A DNA stretch of 11,195 nucleotides from Clostridia bacterium. Its GTDB lineage: Bacteria; Bacillota; Clostridia; Peptostreptococcales; Anaerovoracaceae. The notes under the pieces were generated by a model, which did no database searches, was not told the DNA's origin, and saw only the letters and a list, made by a program, of their open reading frames with translations. The position numbers were made by a program, and so were the translations under genes. Of the stretch, positions 1 to 6,459 are shown one piece after another. Each line of letters begins with the position of its first letter. Within the stretch, counting starts at the first letter, position 1. Location: positions 1 to 11,195 of the forward strand of contig JAIKZT010000064.1 of the NCBI GenBank assembly GCA_024682015.1, in the 5' to 3' direction.

Positions 1-276
1 CGCGGAGCGCTTCGCGGCTGACTGCTTTTCCAACAGGTTCAGCGCGGTGTTGCGGCAGATCTTCGCGATGTAGCCGAAGAAATGCGCGGGCTGCTGCGGC
101 GGAATGGAGTTCCACGTCTTCAGATACGTGTCGCTCTCGCATTCCTGCGCGTCCTCCTCACTGCCGGCGATGCGGAAAGCGATGGCGCGCAGAGACCGGC
201 CGTAGCGCAGCCGCGTCTGTTCGATCGCCTCTTCGTCGCGGGCGTTATACAGTTCCAGGATCTTGGCGTCTTCCAA
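1..276 (-). CDS. RNA polymerase sigma-70 family (ECF-like) factor, N-terminal part
   Basis: This is the first 92 codons of a sigma factor whose remainder lies beyond the left edge. The translation begins LEDAKILELYNARDEEAIEQ and contains EEDAQECESDTYLKTWNSIPP (residues 40-60), then FFGYIAKICRNTALNLLEK. This is the helical region 2 of small sigma-70 factors (core RNA polymerase binding and -10 recognition), close in style to a group common in Clostridia. Region 4 (-35 binding) would be off the window. The start is taken as TTG at 276-274, because no ATG or GTG lies upstream in frame and an AGAGG ribosome site sits 7 bases before it. It follows the symporter gene on the same strand after 93 bases containing a palindrome, so co-transcription is uncertain. 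No anti-sigma gene is visible. The class is fairly sure; the regulon is unknown. Confidence 0.82.
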   Translation of the reverse strand, partial: MEDAKILELYNARDEEAIEQTRLRYGRSLRAIAFRIAGSEEDAQECESDTYLKTWNSIPPQQPAHFFGYIAKICRNTALNLLEKQSAAKRSA

Positions 277-320
277 ATGCGTACCTCTTTTGATGATGGG
301 CCCTTCACTTCTATAGACAG

Positions 321-346
321 AAGGCGCAGCCCATGGGTTGCGCCTT
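321..346. terminator. 26-bp near-perfect palindrome, possible weak terminator after the symporter gene
   Basis: The arms AAGGCGCA (321-328) and TGCGCCTT (339-346) are perfect complements and enclose CCCATGGG, itself a palindrome, with one G/T pair (329/338) on the plus-strand reading. It lies 24 bases past the symporter stop codon on the minus strand. There is no clear U tract on either side (CTTCTGTCT on the minus strand), so termination is likely partial. It could equally be an mRNA-stabilising hairpin or a protein-binding dyad ahead of the sigma factor gene. Confidence 0.4.
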
Positions 347-369
347 TCCAGCGATTTCTTTCGGATTGC

Positions 370-2169
370 TTATGCGTCCGCTCTGTCGAGCCGCTCGAAA
401 AACTCCTTGTGAGCCTCCCGGTACCGCTCGTTGAACGTCTCGTCGTGGCCGGAATGCAGGGACGAGATGAACTCGTGCGCCTTGCTTTCCAGTTCGGTAT
501 TGACGCGGGTGAGCGTCTCGACGCCCACGTTGGAACACACGTCGGAGATGCGCTCGAGGTCGGACAGCAGATTGAGGAAGCTCGACCCCACGTCCACGTT
601 GCAGGCGCCGCGGCGCAGGCGCTCGAGGTGCAGGTCGTGCAGCGCGCCGACCATGTCGTCCACGACTTCCTCGAGGGGCTCGATCTGCATGGCCGCCTCC
701 ACGTCGCGTTTCTCGAACGCCTGGCGGGTGAGGTCGAGGATGCGGTAGATGAGCTCCTCCAGCACGTCGATCTCGCGGATCGCGTCCTCGGAGAAGTGCA
801 TGTTCTTGCGGTCGAGGTCCTGGGCCATCTCGGCGATGTTCACCGCGTGGTCGCCGAGGCGCTCGAACTCCGTCACGACTTTATAGTATTCGTTCAGGAT
901 GCGGACCTGGTAGTCTTCCTTCACGTGGGGCGACAGCGCCACGAGGTAGTTGGACAGGCGGTCCGTCAGCATGTCGATGTTGTCTTCCTCCTCCATGATG
1001 TCCTCCACGACCTTTTCGTCGTAGACGTGCAGGAGGTTCATCGCTTTCTCGATGTTGCTGCGAGAAGCTTTGTACATGGTCATCAGCGTGTTGTAGCAGC
1101 TGCGCAGGGCGAGGGCCGGCGTGGGGAAGAACACGGGGCTGAGCGCCTCCAGCTGTTCGCCGTATTTCGGGGGTTTGACAGGGTCATCCCTGATGATGCG
1201 CCGCCCCAGTTTTTCGTAGACGGGCAGCAGCGGGAACAGCAGCAGCGCGCAGCTGAGGTTGAAGATCGTGTTCGTGTCCGCGATGAGGCCCGAGTTGACG
1301 GTGCGCGTCCACAACGCGTCGAGCAGGCCGAACTTGTGCGCGATGGTGACCCCCAGCAGCACGAGGACCGTTTTGCTCAGGTTAAACAGGATGTTGACCA
1401 TGCCCACGCGCTTCGCGTCGGCCTTCGTGCCGATGGAGCAGACGATGGCGGTCGTGACGCAGTCGCCGAGGTATATGCCCACGATGAGCGCGTAGATGGC
1501 GTTCCAGGCCAGAAGACCCGTCATGGAGAAAGCCTGCAGGATACCGATGGATGCGGAGCTGCTCTGCAGCAGGAACGCGATGCCTGCGCCGGTGAGGTAG
1601 CCGATGAGGGGGTTGTCGCCGAGCCGCGAGAACATGGTCTCGAACAGGCCGCTGTCCGTAAGGCCGGTGACCGCGCCGGTCATGTTCATGAGGCCGGAGA
1701 ACAGGATGCCGAAACCGATGGCGATCTGCCCGATGCGGCCGGAGTTCTTGAACTTGAAGCCCATGATCAGCAGCATGCCGAGGATGAGCGCGAGGGGCGC
1801 CAGCGTGGAAGGCTTTAAAAACTGCAGCCAGGACGTGGCGGAGTCGTCGACGTCCAGCAGCCGGATGATCTGGCCGGTGACGGTCGTGCCGACGTTGGCG
1901 CCGATGATGATGCCCAGCGACTGGCGCAGCGTGATGATGCCCGCGCCGACGAGGCCGGACGTGATGACGATGGTGGCGGTGGAGGACTGGATGATGGCCG
2001 TGACGAGGACGCCCAGCAGGAAGGCCTTGAACGGGTTGTTCGTGACCTGTTCCATGGCGATCTTCAGGGTGCCGGATGAGCTTTCCTTCAGGCCGTCGCC
2101 CATGAGGCGCATGCCGTACAGGAACATAGCCAGGCCGCCAAGCAGCGTGATGACGCTAAAGATATTCAT
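370..2169 (-). CDS. Na+/phosphate symporter (NptA/PNaS family) with C-terminal PhoU-like domain
   Basis: This 599-residue membrane protein is predicted to couple Na+ entry to inorganic phosphate movement across the cytoplasmic membrane. The inverted-repeat core is visible: QSSTAT at 61-66 with GANVGTTVT at 90-98, and a second copy QSSSAS at 202-207 with GDCVTT at 235-240. The paired QSS motifs are the hallmark of the family. Hydrophobic stretches fill residues 1-320. From about 355 to 590 the protein is charged and helical (for example NEYYKVVTEFERLGDHAVNIAE), which fits a PhoU-like domain, as in many bacterial members. Length is normal. The ATG at 2169 is preceded by AAGGAG about 10 bases upstream. 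It follows bactofilin by 57 bases, with a hairpin in the gap. In the second repeat GDCVTT departs from the usual GxNxGTT form. Direction of transport and dependence on phosphate cannot be read from the sequence. Confidence 0.93.
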   Translation of the reverse strand: MNIFSVITLLGGLAMFLYGMRLMGDGLKESSSGTLKIAMEQVTNNPFKAFLLGVLVTAIIQSSTATIVITSGLVGAGIITLRQSLGIIIGANVGTTVTGQIIRLLDVDDSATSWLQFLKPSTLAPLALILGMLLIMGFKFKNSGRIGQIAIGFGILFSGLMNMTGAVTGLTDSGLFETMFSRLGDNPLIGYLTGAGIAFLLQSSSASIGILQAFSMTGLLAWNAIYALIVGIYLGDCVTTAIVCSIGTKADAKRVGMVNILFNLSKTVLVLLGVTIAHKFGLLDALWTRTVNSGLIADTNTIFNLSCALLLFPLLPVYEKLGRRIIRDDPVKPPKYGEQLEALSPVFFPTPALALRSCYNTLMTMYKASRSNIEKAMNLLHVYDEKVVEDIMEEEDNIDMLTDRLSNYLVALSPHVKEDYQVRILNEYYKVVTEFERLGDHAVNIAEMAQDLDRKNMHFSEDAIREIDVLEELIYRILDLTRQAFEKRDVEAAMQIEPLEEVVDDMVGALHDLHLERLRRGACNVDVGSSFLNLLSDLERISDVCSNVGVETLTRVNTELESKAHEFISSLHSGHDETFNERYREAHKEFFERLDRADA

Positions 2170-2189
2170 AAAACGGAATCTCCTTCAAG

Positions 2190-2222
2190 AAAAAGGACGA
2201 GCTCTGCTCGCCCTTCTCGTCC
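2190..2222 (-). terminator. Terminator-like hairpin between bactofilin and symporter genes
   Basis: Read on the minus strand, GGACGAG (2222-2216) pairs perfectly with CTCGTCC (2201-2195) and is followed at once by TTTTT (2194-2190), the form of a Rho-independent terminator. It starts 4 bases after the bactofilin stop codon. It ends only about 7 bases before the ribosome site of the downstream symporter gene (GGAG at 2183-2180), leaving no room for a separate promoter. It may therefore act as a partial terminator that lowers symporter expression relative to bactofilin. Confidence 0.6.
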
Positions 2223-2226
2223 GGTT

Positions 2227-2724
2227 CTAGTTGAAAATGTTGTCTTCCGTAGCGGGCACGTCTTCGCCGAAGCCTTCCGGCTCTGCCGCAAAGACAGGCG
2301 CGGCTTTAGCCTTCTTCAGATGAAGCGTTCCCTCGAACTCGGAACCGTCCTCCGTGACGAGGGTGGAACAGAACATTTCGCCGACGAAACATCCCTTTTC
2401 TCCGATCTCGCAGTGGCCGGCTACCTTCGCATCCCCTTCACAGAGGCCGTGCAGGATGAACTCTCCCGCCGCGATGTTCCCGCGAATGGAACCTTCTTCC
2501 GTAACGGTGATGGTGTTGCCGGAGGCGATGTTGCCTTCGACGCGGCCGTTGATCTCGATGTCCTCGGATGCTTCGATGTTGCCGACGAACTTGATGCCCG
2601 GTCCGATGAGGGTGTGGGGGCGCTGCTTCCTGGACGAAGCAGGCTCGATCGGCGTCTCGATGACCGGTTTAACGGTTACCGGAGGTTCCGGCTGCTTCGG
2701 CGGATTGCTTTTGATGCCAAACAT
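2227..2724 (-). CDS. Bactofilin family cytoskeletal protein (polymer-forming, DUF583)
   Basis: This 165-residue protein is predicted to polymerise without nucleotide into filaments in the cytoplasm, often at the membrane, where bactofilins help position cell-envelope enzymes. A proline-rich, flexible N-terminus (residues 1-36, with NPPKQPEPPV) precedes a beta-helical core at about 40-140. The core has short, repeating turns of small and hydrophobic residues: DIEINGRVEGNIASGNTITV, EEGSIRGNIAAGEFILHG, CEGDAKVAGHCEIGEKGCFV. A short acidic tail follows. No signal peptide or membrane segment is visible. The ATG at 2724 has AAGGAG 5 bases upstream, and a good promoter is found at 2780-2808 on the same strand. 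It is the first gene of a minus-strand group with the phosphate symporter. The family call is secure; the cellular role here (shape, spore or envelope) is unknown. Confidence 0.9.
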   Translation of the reverse strand: MFGIKSNPPKQPEPPVTVKPVIETPIEPASSRKQRPHTLIGPGIKFVGNIEASEDIEINGRVEGNIASGNTITVTEEGSIRGNIAAGEFILHGLCEGDAKVAGHCEIGEKGCFVGEMFCSTLVTEDGSEFEGTLHLKKAKAAPVFAAEPEGFGEDVPATEDNIFN

Positions 2725-2779
2725 ATATACTCCTTCTCTCTATCTATGAAAACGATTTTGCGGAAATCCATACACAGTT

Positions 2780-2808
2780 ATTTTACATCAAGACAGAGAC
2801 CGATGCAA
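2780..2808 (-). promoter_or_regulatory. Predicted sigma-A promoter for bactofilin
   Basis: On the minus strand, TTGCAT (2808-2803) is followed after exactly 17 bases by TAAAAT (2785-2780). This would place transcription start near 2773, about 50 bases before the ATG. The -35 box uses the same hexamer and spacing as the opposite promoter at 2832-2860. Confidence 0.65.
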
Positions 2809-2837
2809 GGGCCTATGGCAGGCCTGCTTCCTTGCAT
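2803..2837. repeat. Inverted repeat covering both divergent -35 boxes, possible shared operator
   Basis: ATGCAAGG (2803-2810) and CCTTGCAT (2830-2837) are perfect inverted copies, and each contains the TTGCAT -35 box of one of the two divergent promoters. A second, shorter inverted repeat, GGCCT (2810-2814) and AGGCC (2820-2824), lies between them, with a centre about 3 bases off. A dimeric regulator bound here could control both promoters, but the symmetry of the arms may partly follow from the two -35 boxes being the same hexamer. Confidence 0.5.
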
Positions 2838-2860
2838 AAACCTTTGGAATTGCATATAAT
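2832..2860 (+). promoter_or_regulatory. Predicted sigma-A promoter for the solute-binding lipoprotein gene
   Basis: TTGCAT (2832-2837), a 17-base spacer and a consensus TATAAT (2855-2860) predict transcription start near 2867, about 50 bases before the ATG at 2916. The leader contains a small hairpin (GCGGC 2872-2876 with GCCGC 2884-2888). The promoter lies inside the upstream extension of the reading frame, which argues against translation starting upstream of 2916. Confidence 0.75.
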
Positions 2861-2915
2861 TTACTGTAGAAGCGGCTGTTTTCGCCGCGGGTGTGTTTCA
2901 ATCAGAGGAGCTACC

Positions 2916-4850
2916 ATGACTTGCAAGAAACTGACGGCCATCCTGCTGGCGCTGGCGCTGTCGCTGACGGCGTGCGCGGACGGGTCAAATGAGCCAGCCC
3001 CGGCCGCAAACAATGCGGATGCCGGCATGCTGACGGGCAAGACCTACGTCGATACCTACAAAACGTACGGCACCGGTTCCTGCGCGACCTTGAACTATTT
3101 CCGTGCGGAGGACGCTGCGGCGCGGGAGATCGTCTCCAACTGCGTCGACGGCCTCGTTGAACCCGACAGGTACGGCGTCTATGTGCCGTCCCTCGCCGAA
3201 AGCTGGGAGGCAAGCAGAGACTATACGGTCTGGACGTTCCGCATCCGTGAAGGCTTGAAATGGATGGACTGCACCGGCGCCGAGACCACGTACGACCTTA
3301 CGGCGGAGGACTTCGTCGACGGCATCCGCTACATGGCGGACCCCTCAAACGGCACATGCCCGCAGCGGTCCGTCTTCGGTTTAATTGCAGGACTTCGCGA
3401 GTACTATCGGGATCTGGAAGCCATCGACCGCGGCGAGCGGATCGGCATGACCCGCGGAGAAGCCACTGCACGCTTCGATGACATGGTCGGGGTCAAAGCT
3501 CTCGACGACTGTACGGTCCGGTACACGCTGACCAGTCCTTCGCCGTCCTTCCTGTCCCTCATCGAAAGCTCTCTGCAGCTTTTGCCGGTCGAATACGACT
3601 ACGCGGCGGAACAGGGGGACGACTTCGGCAGTGATCACGAACACCTGCTGTACTGCGGCGCCTATTACATCGAGCGGTTCGAACGGGGCAAGAGCGCTGC
3701 GCTGCGGGCCAACCCGCGCTACTGGGATAAGGACAGCGTAACGCTGGCGGCGATCGAGTACCGGATGATCTCCGGCGACGCCGCCTCCGTGGACATGTTC
3801 CGACGCGGCGAGATCGACCATGCAAATTTCGGGACGGCGGAAGCCCTGTCCCTGCAGAACACCGAGTGGGCCGACAAGATCCTTCCGGGCGGCGGCAGTT
3901 TCTCCACGGACTGCCTGCGGCTGAACTTTGAGGCGGAAAATCCGGAGTTCCGTGCGTTCGCTGAAAACGAGAACTTCCGCAAGGCCTTGATGTACGCGCT
4001 GGACCGCACGGCCCTCGCCGCGATCCGGGATGAGGCGGATCCTGCCGGGATCCTATGCGGCACCGTCAGCGCCGAAGGCGCCGTCTGCGACTCCGGCGGC
4101 ACGGATTACACCGATTACAGGCCGCTGAAAGAACTGAAGGGGGAGAATTATGACCGGCCGCAGCTGGCCCGCGCCTACATGCAGAATGCCATCGCCGCGC
4201 TCTGCGATGAAGAGGGCACCATCGCCGGCTGCGAGAGCGCCGCAGTGGATTATATGCCGGTCTGCGCGTTCGAGACGGACGGCAAGCTGCCCGTAACCAT
4301 CTGCTATGCGGGACCGGACAACGAGGAGGGCGCCCTGATGGCGCAGCAGCTGAAGGCCATGATCGAAGATGCCCTCGGGCCTGAAAACGTCGAGTTCCTC
4401 GTGCGGGCTTTCGCGGGCCGGACCGAAGACGCGGGGCCGCTTCCCTGCGACCTCTGCTTTGCGACCCTGGCCACGGAATACGCTGACCCGCTCGGCATCC
4501 TCAGCCTGTTTGCTTCGGACGGGGCCTATGCCGCTCCCTGGTGCGACGTGCCCTCGTGCGGCAGCCTCATCGAGGGGGCGCTGGCCGCGAGGACTTTCGA
4601 AGAAAGACTGGCGAAGTTCGCGGAGGCGGAGAGCCGCATCGTCGAAGGCGGCTACGTCATCCCGCTTCTGTCCGGCCGCAGGCGCTATCAAATGAGCTAC
4701 CTCGTGCCGCACACCGGACCGCTCACCCGGTTCGGGCCCAGCAAATATAAAGGCTGCCTCGTTTTGACGCAGCCCGTTACCTATCAGGAATACCTGGCGC
4801 TGGATGCCCGGTACGAAGCCGAGCGCGAGGCGGCCGTGAAGACGCCCTGA
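2916..4850 (+). CDS. Cysteine-rich extracellular solute-binding lipoprotein, family 5 (oligopeptide type)
   Basis: This 644-residue protein is predicted to be lipid-anchored outside the cell and to bind a peptide or similar solute for an ABC importer. The N-terminus, MTCKKLTAILLALALSLTAC, is a signal peptide with lipobox LTAC and Cys20 as the lipid-modified residue. The mature part follows SBP family 5 layout: VDGLVEPDRYGVYVPSLAESW (entry motif), WTFRIREGLKW, LTAEDFVDGIRYM, the NPRYWDKDSVTL segment and FRKALMYALDRTAL. I chose ATG 2916 because AGAGGAG lies 5 bases upstream and a strong promoter overlaps the longer frame. The mature protein has about 18 cysteines beyond Cys20, far more than the few usual in this family. 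No permease or ATPase gene is adjacent, so it is an orphan binding protein or a sensor. It converges with gntR, leaving 8 bases between the stops. The ligand is unknown. Confidence 0.88.
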   Translation: MTCKKLTAILLALALSLTACADGSNEPAPAANNADAGMLTGKTYVDTYKTYGTGSCATLNYFRAEDAAAREIVSNCVDGLVEPDRYGVYVPSLAESWEASRDYTVWTFRIREGLKWMDCTGAETTYDLTAEDFVDGIRYMADPSNGTCPQRSVFGLIAGLREYYRDLEAIDRGERIGMTRGEATARFDDMVGVKALDDCTVRYTLTSPSPSFLSLIESSLQLLPVEYDYAAEQGDDFGSDHEHLLYCGAYYIERFERGKSAALRANPRYWDKDSVTLAAIEYRMISGDAASVDMFRRGEIDHANFGTAEALSLQNTEWADKILPGGGSFSTDCLRLNFEAENPEFRAFAENENFRKALMYALDRTALAAIRDEADPAGILCGTVSAEGAVCDSGGTDYTDYRPLKELKGENYDRPQLARAYMQNAIAALCDEEGTIAGCESAAVDYMPVCAFETDGKLPVTICYAGPDNEEGALMAQQLKAMIEDALGPENVEFLVRAFAGRTEDAGPLPCDLCFATLATEYADPLGILSLFASDGAYAAPWCDVPSCGSLIEGALAARTFEERLAKFAEAESRIVEGGYVIPLLSGRRRYQMSYLVPHTGPLTRFGPSKYKGCLVLTQPVTYQEYLALDARYEAEREAAVKTP

Positions 4851-4858
4851 GCGGGCGC

Positions 4859-5830
4859 TTACCGGTGGCGCCTCGCCTGGATGACCTTGACGCGCTCGGC
4901 GAGGTAGCGCATGGAGCCCGCGTCCGCGCGGTAAGCGATGGCGCAGACCGGGTGATCCTTGGCGAAGGCGTGCAGGGCCTCGTCCTCCTCCCGGCTGCAG
5001 AGGCGCGAGATGCTCTCCGGCACGAGCAGCATGTCGATGTTGCGGTAAAAAGCGTTCAGATCGGTCTCATCGCCGCTGTGTTTGACTACGACGACCTTCG
5101 CGGAGGGCGCGTAGCGCGCAGCGGCGTTTTTTGCGAGCACGCCGAACCGCTCGCTGAACGTGAAGATGCCCAGGCGTCCTTTGCCCAGGCGGGTGAGCGC
5201 GGCGATGCTGTCCGGGGTCAGCTCCATGGACACCGCAAAGCACTTGTCTTCGCCCAGCAGGGGCGCCAGCTGCCCGTAGTGCGTGAACGACGTGACGGCC
5301 AGGTCGAGGCTCTCGGAAAGCCCTTCCGGGTAGGTCATGGCCTCGTGCAGGTCCTTGCGAAACACCTCCGCGCCGGACAGGTCGTAGAGCGAGCGCGCGA
5401 GCATGCCCTGCGTTTCGGGGCAGCACTCCACGGCGGAGATCGTGACGAGGGTCTCGCGCTGCAGCCGCTCGCGCATCTTCAGATCCAGGAAGATGGAGAT
5501 CTCCGTGGGCGAAAAGCGCATGCCTTCCATCAGGTCCAGCATGTGGTCGATGGCCTGCATGGCGCGCTCCTTGCGGCTGGCGATCGTGTCCTCCTGCCAG
5601 GAGACGAACGTCCCCCGGCCGCGCGTCTTGCTGATGACCCCCTGCGCCTCCAGTTCGTCGTAGGCGCGCTTGATCGTGCCGCGCGCGATGTTCAGGTCCG
5701 AAGCCAGCTGGCGCACCGTCGGCAGCTGCGCGCCGTAGGCCAGCCGCCCGCTTTTCACCTCGCCCGTAATGCCCCCGGCGACCTGCCGGTAGATGGGCAC
5801 ATCGAGCGTTTCGTCTATGGTCAGTTTCAT
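4859..5830 (-). CDS. GntR-family transcriptional regulator with unassigned C-terminal domain
   Basis: This 323-residue protein is a probable DNA-binding regulator. The N-terminal winged helix-turn-helix (about residues 10-77) is typical of GntR proteins: VPIYRQVAGGITGEVKSGRL, then LPTVRQLASDLNIARGTIKRAYDELEAQGVI, then the wing TRGRGTFV. A helical linker (about 80-125) leads to a C-terminal part of about 200 residues with alternating strands and helices (TLVTISAVECCPETQGML, KCFAVSMELTPDSIAALTRL, LGIFTFSERFGVLAKNAA, AKVVVVKHSGDETD). This looks like an alpha/beta ligand-binding fold and not the FCD, UTRA or aminotransferase domains of the main subfamilies. I chose ATG 5830 because AGGAGA precedes it by 6 bases and the family start motif follows directly; an upstream frame extension exists but lacks support. 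It is divergent from the glutamate-fermentation operon and is its most likely local regulator. The ligand is unknown. Confidence 0.85.
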   Translation of the reverse strand: MKLTIDETLDVPIYRQVAGGITGEVKSGRLAYGAQLPTVRQLASDLNIARGTIKRAYDELEAQGVISKTRGRGTFVSWQEDTIASRKERAMQAIDHMLDLMEGMRFSPTEISIFLDLKMRERLQRETLVTISAVECCPETQGMLARSLYDLSGAEVFRKDLHEAMTYPEGLSESLDLAVTSFTHYGQLAPLLGEDKCFAVSMELTPDSIAALTRLGKGRLGIFTFSERFGVLAKNAAARYAPSAKVVVVKHSGDETDLNAFYRNIDMLLVPESISRLCSREEDEALHAFAKDHPVCAIAYRADAGSMRYLAERVKVIQARRHR

Positions 5831-5849
5831 CTCGTTTCTCCTGCGTCGG

Positions 5850-5866
5850 ATTGTATCAGGTACAAT
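5850..5866. promoter_or_regulatory. 17-bp palindrome, candidate GntR operator
   Basis: ATTGTA-TCAGG-TACAAT is a perfect 6-bp inverted repeat with a 5-base spacer, 20 bases upstream of the gntR start codon. GntR-type dimers usually bind short dyads with GT...AC half-sites, which this fits (TTGTA...TACAA). The left arm also reads TACAAT on the minus strand, a possible -10 box. Its position suggests autorepression, and it may affect the divergent operon as well. Binding is inferred only. Confidence 0.5.
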
Positions 5867-5895
5867 GGTTCCAATCGGCAGGGTGACCCCTCCCA

Positions 5896-5913
5896 AAAGG
5901 GCGGTCGCCCTTT
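5896..5913. repeat. Perfect 8-bp-arm dyad in the gntR-glmS gap
   Basis: AAAGGGCG (5896-5903) and CGCCCTTT (5906-5913) are exact inverted copies around a GT centre. In RNA from either strand this would form a tight hairpin; U runs after it are short (TTT plus A on the plus strand, TTTT on the minus strand). It may be a weak bidirectional terminator insulating the divergent genes, or a protein-binding dyad. Confidence 0.45.
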
Positions 5914-5922
5914 ATCTTTTGC

Positions 5923-5950
5923 GGAAAGAGCGGTTTTTTGCCGCTTTTCC
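5923..5950. repeat. Bulged hairpin with T-rich loop in the gntR-glmS gap
   Basis: GGAAA (5923-5927) plus AGCGG (5929-5933) can pair with CCGCT (5941-5945) plus TTTCC (5946-5950), with one bulged G at 5928 and a TTTTTTG loop. It lies 9 bases beyond the preceding dyad. It is upstream of the predicted operon promoter, so it would be transcribed only from an earlier plus-strand start or within a long gntR leader on the minus strand. Confidence 0.35.
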
Positions 5951-5963
5951 CGAAGATTTCTCG

Positions 5964-6003
5964 TTGCAATTTATTATATAACAACTTAGACTCTTGGTAT
6001 AGA
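5964..6003 (+). promoter_or_regulatory. Predicted promoter region of the glm-mal-cit operon
   Basis: Two overlapping sigma-A-like solutions are visible. One is TTGCAA (5964-5969), 17 bases, TAGACT (5987-5992). The other is an extended -10, TGGTATAGA (5995-6003), with a poor -35. Either gives a leader of about 30-45 bases before the glmS ATG at 6042. The sequence here is sharply AT-rich compared with the genes around it, as expected for a promoter. On the opposite strand TATAAT (5978-5973) may serve gntR. Confidence 0.5.
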
Positions 6004-6041
6004 ACAATTTCTTTTTTGAAGGAATACAGAGGTGGAAAGAA

Positions 6042-6455
6042 ATGGACAAGAAAACACTGGTGCTCGGCGTCATCGGCGCTGACGTTCACGCCGTAGGCGT
6101 CTCGATCCTCAACCGCGCATTTCTGGATGCGGGGTTCGACGTGGTCAACCTGGGCGTCATGGTCAGCCAGGAGGAATTCATCTCCGCGGCCATCGAGACC
6201 AACGCGGATGCCATCATGGTATCCTCCCTTTACGGCCAGGGCGAACTGGACTGCCGGGGCTTTCGCGAAAAATGCGACGAAGCCGGCCTGAAGGGCATTC
6301 TGCTGTACGTAGGCGGCAACATCGTCATCGGCAAGCACGAATTTGCCGAAGTGGAAAAGCGGTTCAAGGACATGGGCTTCGACAGAGCGTTCCCGCCCGG
6401 AACGGATCCCCAGACCACGATCGCGTGCTTAAAGGAAGACTTTCATCTGAATTAA
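6042..6455 (+). CDS. glmS: Glutamate mutase (methylaspartate mutase) small, B12-binding subunit
   Basis: This 137-residue subunit binds adenosylcobalamin. With GlmE it forms glutamate mutase, which rearranges L-glutamate to (2S,3S)-3-methylaspartate in the cytoplasm. The cobalamin-binding signature DxHxxG is present as DVHAVG (D14, H16, G19), where His16 is the lower axial ligand to cobalt in this family. The other nucleotide-loop contacts are visible as SSLYGQGE (from Ser61) and YVGGN (89-93). Length matches the known clostridial subunits, and the ending (FKDMGFDRAFPPGTDP) is very close to them. The ATG at 6042 has AGAGGTGG (6028-6035) ahead of it. It is the first gene of the operon, and only 4 bases separate it from glmL. 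A B12-binding domain alone could belong to other mutases, but the adjacent glmL, glmE and mal settle the assignment. Confidence 0.97.
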   Translation: MDKKTLVLGVIGADVHAVGVSILNRAFLDAGFDVVNLGVMVSQEEFISAAIETNADAIMVSSLYGQGELDCRGFREKCDEAGLKGILLYVGGNIVIGKHEFAEVEKRFKDMGFDRAFPPGTDPQTTIACLKEDFHLN

Positions 6456-6459
6456 ACCC

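Noticed and set aside
82..1818. A 578-codon plus-strand open frame opposite the phosphate symporter gene.
   Set aside because: The translation is rich in H, V, R, D and E with no domain pattern, as expected from the antisense of a GC-rich gene. The minus-strand frame has clear family motifs.
2832..2915. An upstream TTG start that would add 28 residues to the binding lipoprotein.
   Set aside because: The segment contains the predicted promoter, and the lipoprotein signal peptide begins at the ATG at 2916 with a good ribosome site.
4851..4858. A shared terminator between the convergent lipoprotein and gntR genes.
   Set aside because: Only 8 bases separate the stop codons and I see no convincing stem with a T tract there.
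5831..5896. A 22-residue upstream extension of the GntR regulator.
   Set aside because: It runs through the palindrome and has no ribosome site; the wHTH family start fits the ATG at 5830.
5867..6041. A cobalamin riboswitch ahead of the B12-dependent mutase genes.
   Set aside because: No B12-box-like conserved core is visible and the space between promoter and glmS is only about 30-45 bases.
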